From Ipomoea triloba (Eukaryota > Streptophyta > Magnoliopsida > Solanales > Convolvulaceae), in NCBI RefSeq assembly GCF_003576645.1, contig NC_044929.1:4290644-4354643 (forward strand): a DNA stretch of 64,000 bases. The letters are read 5' to 3'. Both the position numbers and the translations under genes were made by a program. Positions 24,751-35,855 of this stretch are shown here, piece by piece (the stretch's first letter is position 1; each line of letters begins with the position of its first letter). The notes below the pieces were generated by a model. That model made no database searches and had not been told where the DNA came from. It saw nothing but the letters and a program-made list of their open reading frames with translations.

Positions 24751-27700
24751 TTAGTGAATATCATCATCACCATCACTATCATCACTGTCATTATTATCTT
24801 CATTGTCATCTTCATCATCATCTACTTTAGAATCATAGCCATGAGAACACATGAAAGTTTCAAATTTTTGCATATTGCACCAACATTGGGGACATTTCAT
24901 GTTCTTTGGAACTTCATCAAAATTAGATGGATAATCAAGAGCACAACAAGGGTGACATTGTGAGGCATAAGTAGTAGTACCAGCAAACTTCTTCTCATGA
25001 TGATCTTTGAATGCTTGGTCAAAGCCTTTGGTTATTGCACTTTCCTTCCATTTCTCGAATTCATTCATGACCGTCAACATGTTATCTCCTAAGTCACATA
25101 CAACTATCTTGTTCCTCTTACACAGCATAGCCCATCCATCAACTGGTGATACTAACCCTTTATCTTCATAAGCTAGCAACTTTTTTAGTCCTTCCACAAT
25201 TTCGTCACACCCTTCATCACAATGAGACTCATTTAAGAATCTGATCCTTGACAAAAATATGCTTCGAAGCCTTGCCCAAAAGAACGCTATACTTGACTCA
25301 TCATCTGGTGCCATGCAAATCTCGTCTCGATTAATCACTGATGCTACTTCCATGTTGCTACCAATGTAGGCCATCTTAATTTTCCATTTTGAGTTAAATT
25401 GACTTTGTGACACTACCTTGGACACAAATATTTTAACCCAGTGTATGCTATTCCCTCCAATAAAAAAAATGTAATTCTTCTTATCTGCCTATAAATCAAA
25501 ATATGAGTTAATGCTATAAATTTATATTTGATATAAAATTTAAGCAAGAAATTCAAAGGTAATACTATGAATTGATTATTTAATTTCTTTAATTTTTGTT
25601 AAAAAAATTCACAAGTAATCAAAGTTAAAGTAGAGTGATATTTTGAAAGTTGTGGATGAACAAGAATCAAAGTTAACGTACCCACTTGTTTATTGGACTG
25701 CCCTGCCTACTTGCCATAAGCTTAGTGCACCAACTTACTTCCTTCTCCTTCCATAGATCATTTTCCCTCTCTCTGGTGTAAATATTGCTGTAAATCTATT
25801 CATAAAATTATAATTAAAACATCTTTGAAGGGAAAAATTTGTAATCAATTAGTTATTTTAATAATAATAATAATAATAATTGTATCTTATGCTATGAATT
25901 TTTGTATCTTGTGTTGTGAAATTTTGTACTAATGAATACAAATTATGTACCTAAATTAGATTTAAAATATAAGTAAATTAAATATATATATATATAACAT
26001 GTGTATGTACGTCTTGTGTTGTGATTTTTTGTATCTTATGTTATGAAATTCTATACCTTACAAGTATGTGGGCTGGTCCATGATATAAATTGCCATACAA
26101 AGTAATTTTAATCTATTATCTAAATAAAAATGGGTTAACAAACTTATTATAAAATAACCTAATTAGCTAAATAAGCTAGCTAATAAGAGTTCAAAATAAA
26201 CATACCGGATTTTTTACTTTCTCCTCAATTCGACGTAACCAAGCATTTATTTTCTTATTTGTTTTATCTGCAAATTTGCTTATCCGCTTATCAATATCAG
26301 GCACAAAATCTCGAAGAGCTGAAGTCTTTTCCCTGAGCATATCCTTTAATAAAGGAATTCTTCTATGTCCTTTACTAACAATAGTAGAAATCCTTTCAAA
26401 AAAGTCTATAGCTCTCATCAATATCATGTGCAATGCATTGCGGTGAACAATCCTTCCGTGATGATCCAATGAAACAATTATAGGCTCGCCCCCTATTTGG
26501 AATTCTGGGAAGAATTTCTCTTTGACAAATCTTATGAATCTTGGTGTCACAACTTTTTTTAAATTTCTCGCTATAACTAAACTTCCTCTATCCGCTAAAT
26601 CTCTATACTGTTTTTTCAAAATTTTAGTATCCCCTAATGCAGGACAATCATCCAATATTGGGATCCAGAACACAGGTAACTCAGTTGTCCACCGAAGCCC
26701 AATAAGTATTTCCCATAAGTATTCATCAATATTAAGGCTTGATGATATTAACAATAACAAGCTCTTATTCTCCAACAAATGGAACTCTACCTGCAATTTA
26801 AGAATATATATATAAAAGAGAAAAGTTATATATATAGTCAATATTTCTATGAATATTTGCTAAGTTGCTAGTAATGTGTTTAATTATATTGCCATTTCAT
26901 GATACATGATTCCCATTGATATGATATTCCAAGTAATTTATATAGCATGGAAACGAAAAACAGTACTTAATTAACAAGTAGCAAGCAACCTTTAATAATT
27001 AATTGTTTAATTTTAAACTAATTAAGTTCATACCAATTCTTCTCTAGCACCATCATAAATGGGTTTCTCGTCACCATCATTGACATTGAATAGTAATTTG
27101 AGGACATCCAAATTAGTAGAAGGGATCTCATTCTCATCCGAAAATGCATCCCACAATGCTTTGTAAGATTCCTCTTCTCTCTTCTTCTCTGCATATACCG
27201 ATCCAATGCATGCATTAATTTAATATCACTATTAAGCTTTGATCAAAATAATGATTGCATATATATGCTTGAATTTATTAAACAAACCTAGTATTTGGTG
27301 GCAATAAGTGATTAAGTCGTTGATTTTTGTAGTTAAGCTGGAGAGTTGATTTCCATTAGCAATAAGCCACCTATAACAACAATAACAGCAACAACAAAAA
27401 TATTTATAATTTGAATTTTTTCATATCTATTTGTAACAAATAATGTCAAATCTTAAAACTACTAAAAGATGGGCGGGGTACATTTTGTAATAACAACAAC
27501 AATAAAATTTTGTAACAACAACAACAAAATGTAGTAGTAGCAAAGCATGGAAACGACTCTCATAGTATTATATTAATTATATTATATACTAATATGAAAA
27601 TGTTTTTTCTCCTAAGTTTCCTCTCCTAAATTTAATCCTGATGTTACTATTATTTATTGTTTGCTCATGAATTAACTGGCTTTACTTGTAATCAAATACT

Positions 27701-30515
27701 AATGTGATGTCGGGCCGGGATGGAAAATTTAAGAAGAGTGTGTAACGTAACATTACTCATAATAATATAACTAGTCAAATATTTGATATCTTAATCAATA
27801 TATAGTTATTTATAAACATACAATCAGGGTTTTTTTGTTAAATATAACATTATTTAGACAAGTGATATGAAAAAACGTAAATTGTGTATGTGTTACCTAT
27901 ACCAGAAACTGAATCTTACTCTGAATTTGCCTTTAGAAAGGGAGCGAAATAGGGTGCACAAGTAAGGATACTTGTGATGATCCAATAGCAAGCAACTGGT
28001 ACGACTGGTGACAAATTGTAAGAAGATGATTGCGCAAGCTCAACAATGCTGATAGTAAGATATATGAGTGATATGATAAACTGGGTAAGTGATTGGTAGA
28101 TATGGGAGGGAGCCACTGCACTATCACATCCATTGATATTTGTCAATTTACTGGCTAATCCCTTGTGACTGTGGACAAGGTTGAATTCTCCAATGTTGAT
28201 GGAGAAAGCAGCCAGCATTATGAGAAGCTTGGCTTCCCATGTATATGTGGACAACATTTTCAAAAAGTAGATTACAGTTGAATGTGGATTTGCACTTTGT
28301 CCACACTTTGATGCTATCTGAATATGAAATTTAAAACAACAAAAATCAAACTAACATTAATAAGAAATCTTTACGTGGACTTTCCATCATAGTATCATTT
28401 TGAAGTTCCATACGCATTAGGTATTCGTTATAAAATTTCTAATCATCAGGTTATAGTATGTCCTGAATAATAACATTTATAAACATAACTGTTATAACAA
28501 AATCAGCATATTATAAATTGAATCCAAAAGTTTAGAAACATAAATTTCTCTTTAAAAGACTCACCTCAAAGGAAAATCGCTTTATTTGATACATAAATTC
28601 TTCCACATTAAATTCCTCATCGTAAGATTCATCCTCGTAAGATTCATCCTCATTAGATTCATTGTCATAAGATTCATCCTCATTAGATTTCTTGTCGTAA
28701 GATTCATCCTCATTAGATTGCTCGTCTTTGGATGCCTCCTCTTTAGACTCTTCATCACTGTCAGACTCATCTTCCTCATCAGACTCATCTTCCTCATCTT
28801 CCTCATTAGACTCCTCATCATCAGATTCCACATCATAAAACTCCAATTGCAACCCGTTTATTAACTGTAAATTTTCTCCAATTTTATGAAAATTTGGAAA
28901 ATTGGAGAACAGAAAACATGTTTAGTAGCACAATTTTCCATTTCGAAAACTGGGAAACAATTTTTCAGTTTTCTAGAAAACTGGAACACTATAAAAATTG
29001 TTTTCTAAAGGAAAAACAGAATCATCTATAATCTCTTAGACTAGCTATATGTCACTATAATCACATTCTCACCATTATCTACTTACATATTTATTCATTA
29101 CTATGATTACATTCATTATCATCTTCTTTTACTTATCATCATCTTTTATCTTTTCTACTTGTGTTACTTATTTAAACATAACTTATTTGCTTATGCTTAA
29201 AATTATACTCCATTCACATTATCAAATTTTAAAATTGAAATCTATACCACGTTTTATATTTTGACTTAACTCAATTGATTATTGGTTCAAATATTTTTAA
29301 TTATGTTATATCAAATACAAGTTTGGTCCAGATATCATATATCGAAATTTCATATATATTATTATATTAGATTTCAAAATAAAAATTATATATTATATAT
29401 ATGTCATTCAAATGAATATATCCAAAAATATATTAAATATTAGCTCAAAAAATATTAATATTATCCAAACTAAATTTTATGTGAACTTAATAGGTTATTA
29501 GTTTGAATATATTTGTAATTATGTTATACACAAAAATAAATTTGATTCAGATATCAAATGTAAAAATTTTACATATATTATTTATTCTATTTAAACCAAA
29601 TATATTTTAAAATATTTTAAATATAAAGTCTAAAAATCTCTCGAAATTAAACTTATGTTAATCTTATAATGTTAATCTAAAAAATAAATTTGAAAAAATA
29701 AGTGTTATTAAACAAGTTTTCTAAACAAAAAATAGAAAATAGAAACTGAAAAATTAGAAAATAGAAAACAATTTTCTATTAGTAAACATGCCAAATCTTC
29801 TTGAATATTTGTGACTTCTCCAGGAGTCTAAACCAACACCAAACAAAATAGATGAGAATATTGTAAGACTTTTCCCATACAATATATATTATATAGTGTG
29901 GTCTTTAATTATGTGGTGCAAATAGTATACTAGACCCATTTAAGTAATAGGTTAGATTGAACATATAGGTTTAGTCCATATTCCACCATTATGCCTATAT
30001 AAAACTTGTATTTATGGGATACAAGACAAACAATTATATAACATCTAAAGATATGGTGCTCATAGTGCTCAGTAGACACCAATACACAATTTAGGATTCT
30101 GAGTCGATTAACGGTCTAGCATCCAAGAGGCATCATACATCAACTGTAGCTGGAGATCAACGTTGCTTTCACTTCCGCTACTACAAGGATAGATTTCTCG
30201 TAGACTATTATGTATCGTTAGATCATTTATAACTAACAAATACCACATAAATCTTTATCATTGTGCATGAAATCCATATAGTAGATATATACATCTATCG
30301 AGACTTATCGAATCAAATTTAAAATATGACACAAATGTAAGCTATGATAATAATATAAATAGACAAACCAGCAGGATAGAATAGAGGATGCTATACGAAT
30401 CGGCTTCAAAGTCTTTGCTATCCGAATCATGTGTAGCTATAACTTCTTCGGTGATGATACTTTCATCAATATGTGAAACTACCATGTTTGATTGCCACAA
30501 AGGCTGGCTGGCCAT
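24751..30515 (-). CDS. SEO-like: SIEVE ELEMENT OCCLUSION protein (phloem P-protein)
   Basis: SEO proteins form the P-protein filaments of sieve elements that plug damaged phloem. Eight exons splice in frame to 839 aa: 30515-30369, 28864-28565, 28317-27920, 27370-27288, 27188-27034, 26790-26206, 25795-25682, 25488-24751. SEO-N landmarks are ATHDSDSKDFEADS, IASKCGQSANPHST and LSTYTWEAKLLIMLAAFS; then WLIANGNQLSSLTTKIN. The thioredoxin-like middle has LLLLISSSLNIDEY and ELPVFWIPI. The C-terminal domain has IFFIGGNSIHWVKIF, EKWKESAITKGFDQAF and the Cys/His cluster CCAL…MKCPQCW…FMCSHG. Exon 2 carries an unusual acidic repeat (see 28600-28845) and the protein ends in an Asp-rich tail. Length is within the family range, so I expect a functional gene. 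A TA microsatellite and a LINE lie upstream of its start. Confidence 0.93.
28600..28845 (-). repeat. Coding minisatellite: acidic repeat in SEO exon 2
   Basis: Codons for Glu-Asp-rich units, including about four rounds of SNEDESYD-like repeats and DESDEEDESD blocks, from imperfect 24-27 nt DNA repeats. They separate the SEO-N start from IKRFSFE|IASKCGQ, where the family normally has an ordinary-complexity linker. Confidence 0.85.
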
Positions 30516-30614
30516 TTCTAAGAATTAGGGATAAGACTTAAGGGAAAAATTAAAGCTAATGTGGCACCAGGATATTGAATCAAATGGTGGAGTGAATGTA
30601 TGTGTAGCTAACCT

Positions 30615-30616
<2 letters not shown>

Positions 30617-30682
<66 letters not shown>
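30617..30682. repeat. (TA)n microsatellite, ~33 units, upstream of SEO
   Basis: An uninterrupted TA tract of about 65 bp begins roughly 100 bp upstream of the SEO start codon, within its presumed promoter or 5' UTR. Confidence 0.95.
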
Positions 30683-30685
<3 letters not shown>

Positions 30686-30993
30686 TGAATATTGAATAGG
30701 AAGAAGAGGCACAATTCCTTGCTTCAATTCCAATAAATTAAATGGAATAAATATATATAATCAATTTATTTGCTTTAACAGACCAACATACTTTATGTAT
30801 AGTATATATGCACCCATTCAATATGTGCAACACGCTTTATCTATTATGCTTTGTGTGCATTTCAAGCCTGTACGAACAAATGTATTATTGTATATTTTCC
30901 AAAGTTTAATTGTGAACTTCACTGATTCGCACCTAGCTAGAGTGATAGTTAAGCTATATATATATTGCTTAATTTGCGCAGTAAGCATGGAAG

Positions 30994-31007
30994 AAATTAT
31001 ATAGTCC
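30994..31007. repeat. Target-site duplication, left of LINE
   Basis: AAATTATATAGTCC occurs here and again at 34734-34747, directly after the LINE poly(A). Confidence 0.9.
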
Positions 31008-31107
31008 GCAAAAGCATCTCTCGCTAGGGTTTCGCGAGTCTTCTCTCTCTCGCTAGGGTTTTTGCGAGCTTTCTGTTCTCTTGTCTTTTTTCGTTCTGTT
31101 TGAGGGA

Positions 31108-32238
31108 ATGGCGTCCCACGACGATGTTCCATCTTTGGCTAATCTCACGTTAGCTGATCTTGATGACGATGAGGGGGTGTATCACCAAGCACAAGTGCAT
31201 GTTGAGGGTGCTGCTGTAGAAGTGGAGTTTTATATAGTCGGTCGTTTAGTGACGAATAAGCCGACTAAGTTTGCGTTCCTGAAGGACACTATGGCTTCGG
31301 TCTGGCAACCTCTTATGGGTATGAATGCGCGGGAACTCCAACCCCATCTCTATCTTTTCAGGTTCTTTCATGAAAAAGACGTCTTACGTGTTATGGAGGA
31401 TGGGCCTTGGTCGTTTGAGCAAAGTTTGTTAATCTTGAAGCGAGTTGTGCCGCCGGAAGTTCCTGAATCTGTCAATCTAAATTCGACGGACTTTTGGGTG
31501 CAGATTCATAGTCTCCCGGTTGGATTACGATCGGAAGCTATTTTGAGCGCTATGGGTAACTTTATAGGTTCACTGGTGAAGACTGATGAGCGCAATTTCG
31601 ATGGTTCCATGAGGTCTTTTTTTCGCATCAGGGTTTCTATTGATGTGACTAAACCTCTACGTAAAGGTATGAGATTAAAGGTTGAGAATGGTGACTGGGT
31701 GATGGTGGAGTTTAAGTATGAGCGATTGCCTACGTTTTGCTTCTTGTGCGGTATTATTGGTCATGGTGAAAAGTTCTGCCCTAAATCTTGGGAAGAGGTT
31801 TCTACGTTGGTTAAGCCTTTTGGGGCTAGTCTTAGGGCTGGTTCTCGAAGGACTACGCCGACGGCTGGGCAGCGATGGTGTGCGCCGGAAACCACTGCCG
31901 AGCGAAGCTTGTGGAAGGGACCTGTGGTGGTGGGTTCGGATGTTGCGAAAGGGAAATCGTCGATGTCTGTGAACGAGGTTTCATCTATGATTGTGGCTCG
32001 AAACAACGTGAATACGAGGGGGTGTTCTATAACTGAGACTGGCCTTGCCAATGACGGTGGTACGACTCCTATCGCCATGAGTAAAGAACTTACTGTCTTT
32101 GATCAAAAGCGGAAGCGTGTGGATGGTGAGAGTTCAGAGGTTGGTGCTGATATGCAGGTTGACATTGACTCTCAGACTCTTTCAAAAAACTTGCTGGTGG
32201 CGGGTGCTGGTGTTTCCCAGTCCCGCCAATCACTATGA
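31108..32238 (+). CDS. LINE ORF1: DUF4283 / CCHC zinc-knuckle protein
   Basis: RNA-binding gag-like protein of a plant LINE, 376 aa from the ATG at 31108 (MASHDDVP). The N-terminal DUF4283-type region includes FFHEKDVLRVMEDGPWSF and WVQIHSLPVG. A zinc knuckle follows: FCFLCGIIGHGEKFCP (CX2CX4HX4C). The C-terminal third is low complexity. The stop TGA overlaps the ATG of ORF2 (ATGA), suggesting translation of ORF2 by termination-reinitiation. Confidence 0.88.
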   Translation: MASHDDVPSLANLTLADLDDDEGVYHQAQVHVEGAAVEVEFYIVGRLVTNKPTKFAFLKDTMASVWQPLMGMNARELQPHLYLFRFFHEKDVLRVMEDGPWSFEQSLLILKRVVPPEVPESVNLNSTDFWVQIHSLPVGLRSEAILSAMGNFIGSLVKTDERNFDGSMRSFFRIRVSIDVTKPLRKGMRLKVENGDWVMVEFKYERLPTFCFLCGIIGHGEKFCPKSWEEVSTLVKPFGASLRAGSRRTTPTAGQRWCAPETTAERSLWKGPVVVGSDVAKGKSSMSVNEVSSMIVARNNVNTRGCSITETGLANDGGTTPIAMSKELTVFDQKRKRVDGESSEVGADMQVDIDSQTLSKNLLVAGAGVSQSRQSL

Positions 32239-33417
32239 GTACCATTTGTTGGAACTGTCGTGGTCTTGGCAATCCACGTACAGTTCAAGAGGTCTTGGCC
32301 ATTGATGCCAAGATGAAGCCGATGTTTATTTTTTTGATGGAGACTAAAGTAAGACGTGAACATGCTGACCGTTTGAAAGCTAGATTACAGTTTGATGGCC
32401 TTTTTTATGTCGATGGTGGGGGTCTCGGTGGTGGCTTGGCGCTACTATGGCGGGAACGAAATTCTGTACGGTTACTATCTTATTCAAAGAATCATATTGA
32501 CGTTGAGATTTTACTTTCTGGAGTGGCGCCATGGCGATTAACCTGTTTCTATGGACATCCGGAAAGGAGTAGGCGTCAATTATCATGGGACTTATTAAGG
32601 TCCTTACATCATCATTCCTCGTTACCGTGGCTTGTGGCAGGCGATTTCAATGACTTGGCATCTCCTGCTGAGAAACGGGGTGCTCATTCTCATCCTCTTG
32701 CATTGATTGAGGGTTTTAACCGCACTTTGGAGGACTGTAGACTGATAGACTTGGGAATGAAGGGACGTCCTTTTACGTGGGAGCGTGGAAGGGGTACTGA
32801 TGACTGGGTGGAGGAGCGCCTAGATAGAGCTGTGGCCGGAGCGGATTGGTGTATGTTGCACCCGCATGCTACTGTGTACAATGTGGATGTGGTTTCGTCT
32901 GATCACTCGGCCATTTATATTGACGTTGAGAAACCCTGTGTTAAGGCGCGTCGTAGGAGGTTCATGTTTGAAAACGCTTGGTTGAAAGACAGCGGGTGCA
33001 AGGAGGTTGTCTGTCAAGTTTGGAATCAAACAGTAGGTGATTGTCTGCCTTATAGACTCCTTTGTTGCAGTGAGAAATTAAAACAATGGGGAGGTGATTT
33101 TGGAAAACAATTAAATAAGCAGATCACTGGTATTCTTGCTTCTCTAAATTCTCTAAGGGGGAGGCGTGATCACGACTCCTTGAGGGAGGTAAGACAGTTG
33201 AACTTTGAGTTGAAACATTTGTTAGATCAACAGGATGTGTATTGGCGTCAACGGGCTAAACAGTTTTGGTTATGTCAGGGTGATCGTAATACAAGGTTCT
33301 TTCACTCTTATGCAACTGGTAGGAGGAAAAGGAACCATATTACGCGTTTGAGAGATGTATCTGGGGTGTGGATTGAGCAGGAGGGTCTGCTATCTTTGGC
33401 TACAAATTATTTCTCAA
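32235..33417 (+). CDS. LINE ORF2, 5' part: apurinic-type endonuclease domain
   Basis: Begins STICWNCRGLGNPRTVQEV, the usual start of plant LINE endonuclease, and retains METK, WLVAGDFNDL, RPFTWERG and SSDHSAI catalytic motifs. It then runs into the linker that precedes reverse transcriptase (YWRQRAKQFWLCQGDRNTRF), ending at the N (33418). No FxxxD or YADD reverse-transcriptase motifs follow, so the protein as shown is incomplete. Confidence 0.88.
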
Positions 33418-33418
33418 N

Positions 33419-34702
33419 TGTTTTCGGAGGATTGGCGACGGTTGTACTACCCGAATATGGGATGATCCTTGGCTACCTGATAAGGACTCCCCATTTATTA
33501 CTTCACCTCGTTCAGTGCATCACGGCTCAGCTACGGTGTCGGCACTCATTGATCCAGTGACTTCAGATTGGGATATTCCGCTTGTTAGAGAGCTATTTTG
33601 TGATCGGGATGTTCAGTTGATTACGAGGCTGCCTATGTCTACTTCTTTTGCTGATCAGTGGTGTTGGAGAGGCCATATTAAAGGGATGTATACGGTTAAG
33701 CAGGGTTATAAGTTGATGGTGGAGGGTGCTGCCAGTGAGTCTAACAGTTTCAATGCATGGAAGTTGTTATGGAATTTGAAGCTGCCTCCAAAAATCCTAA
33801 ACTTCGTGTGGAGATGTGCTCGAGATATTTTACCGTTGCATACGAATCTGGCTGGTAGGGGAGTTAATATTGATATATCATGTCCATTGTGTAACTCTCA
33901 TCCAGAATCTGCTTTGCACCTTTTTAAACAGTGTGTTTTTACGTCCAGGCTGTGGGATACTTTTCAAAGTCTCCCTCCTTTTCTTGATTCAGATAATTTT
34001 GCTGCATGGCTCTCAAAGCTTGTCAAAGGGAAGGACGAGGTGCTGATTAGGAGTGTTGTGGCTTTGTGCTGGACCGTGTGGAACTCTCGCAATGAGCTGT
34101 TATGGAGCAATAAGGCCTGGTTGCATGGGGAGGTGGTGAGACGAATGGAACTGTTAATTGAGGAGTGGTATACTTTGCAGGTAACACCTATTACTTCTAC
34201 TCCTTCACCACCTAGTCATGCTCATGTTCACACGCCACCTGTAGATGTGGTTAGAATTAATGTCGATGCAGCGATCTTCCAGGACAAAGAGGAGGGATTT
34301 GTTTCAGCTGTAGTGCATGGGGGTGATGGGAGGTTTTTGGCGGCACGTAACGATCAAGTCAGGTGTCTTCATGATCCTATTCTAGCGGAAGCTATGGCTG
34401 TTAAGGAGGCTCTCTCTTGGGCGAAGGGTTGTGGATGGGAAAAGGTGGCTATCTTCTCAGATTGTCAGCTGGTGTGTAACTTGTTAAAGAGCTCTTCCCC
34501 AACACTTTCCTATGTTGGTTGTGTCATCAATGATTGTATTGGTTTGAAACGTCATTTTGTTGCTGTGTCGTTTCATTTTGTCCCTAGATCAGCGAATACG
34601 TATGCTCATGTGTTAGCTAGAGCTACGGCTTCTCAGTCTGGTCCTTGTTCTTGGTTTACTTCTTACCCGGATTGTATTCAGCAGTTGCTTTCGATTAATT
34701 AA
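33419..34702 (+). pseudogene. LINE ORF2, 3' part: zf-RVT and RNase H domains
   Basis: Immediately after the N the frame shifts to FRRIGDGCTTRIWDDPWLP, a motif normally found after reverse transcriptase. A zinc-binding region follows (ISCPLCNSHPESALHLFKQC), then RNase H with NVDAA, AEAMAVKEAL, FSDCQLV and ANTYAHVLA. The frame is open to the stop at 34702. The missing middle should be well over 1 kb. Confidence 0.88.
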
Positions 34703-34733
34703 TATAGTTTCTTTGTTTGGTTTTCAAAAAAAA

Positions 34734-34747
34734 AAATTATATAGTCC
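34734..34747. repeat. Target-site duplication, right of LINE
   Basis: Second copy of AAATTATATAGTCC, abutting the poly(A). Confidence 0.9.
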
Positions 34748-34804
34748 AAAAATAGTATCGTTTAATTTTTATATTGATACTAGTTTTACACTAGTGCAGT
34801 GCAC

Positions 34805-35785
34805 GAATGAGTTAATGCCCAATGTTTATATTTAAATAAATATTTGAAAGTATATCAATGGAAGATTATATAGGAGAAGTATACATAGGTAATTGAATGT
34901 CAAATTTGTTTATTTAAATATGTAACTCAAAGTATATAAATTCAAGATAATATAAGAAATTAATTATAATTGACGCTAAAATAAATGTTTGCAACTTTGT
35001 AAAATTGATAATCTAAATACTTGATCTAAAAATGTTAGTCTAAAAAAATACTACTTTTGGTTTGAATTTTTCTAAGTATTCTTAATTCTCTTTTGAGTAA
35101 CATTGTCATTGTCTTCAATTCATCTTCACTATTTGTCATCTTCATTTTTGTTGGTAATGTGTTATTTGCAATTGGGTTACTGTTGGTAGCATAGATGAAA
35201 ATGTCATGCAATGAGATTATGATGTAGGAAGCTATGGGTTTTCCTTGTTGTGTATATGACTGGATCTTAATTGTACTATGAACTCTTGATCATGCACACG
35301 TCTGTTGATATTTTGGTGAGCAGAGAGTCGATTATGTACCAACCCAATCCTATTAAACTATGAATAGGCCCAAGTTACTCATTCCTTCTCGTGCTGGGTT
35401 GCGGGCCATTGGCCCTAATATATCATCCATCAAATTCATTGCTCCTTCTAATGGTTCTCTCAATTGTGGTTTTGACCCACTAATAACAAAAGCCTAGCCT
35501 GCAAGGAGGCTCTATCCTTGATCAAGCAGCATAACCTTATTCCTTATTAGGGATGTGAGGGTGGAGACTGATTGTTAGAATGTGGTACACGCCTAGGCAA
35601 AAAATAAATAGACAAGATTTTATTATCAAACCTTCCGGAATCCGGATAAACAAACCAACTATTACGATAGATGTATATATAATTAAGTACACTTGCACAA
35701 TAACAATATTGTTGGTTGATCAACTCTTGCATTTGATATACTTTTAAATATTTATTTAAATATAAGCATTGGGCATTAATCCAAA
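34805..35785. repeat. Inverted repeat pair bounding ~1 kb
   Basis: TTAATGCCCAATGTTTATAT… at about 34812-34860 is inverted at 35733-35783 (…ATATAAGCATTGGGCATTAA) with about 46 nt of near-identity. The interval between the arms shows no convincing gene. It may be a decayed foldback element. Confidence 0.6.
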
Positions 35786-35855
35786 TAATATGCAATTCAA
35801 ATACCAACTTAGATTTTTAGTTGAGATGGAACACATATTCAATTCTAACCAGGGT

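Larger units (their letters stand above)
31008..34733 (+). mobile_element. Non-LTR retrotransposon (plant LINE), internally deleted or mis-assembled
   Basis: The element is flanked by a 14-bp TSD and ends in poly(A) at 34726-34736. A 5' UTR with a repeated CTCTCGCTAGGGTTT motif precedes ORF1. ORF1 and ORF2 overlap by ATGA. Endonuclease and RNase H regions are present but the reverse transcriptase is absent; the break coincides with the only N in the window, at 33418. The near-perfect TSD and open frames indicate a young insertion. It sits about 0.5 kb upstream of the SEO start, on the opposite strand. Confidence 0.93.

Noticed and set aside
31761..32078. Minus-strand frame within LINE ORF1
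   Set aside because: Antisense of a clear coding region.
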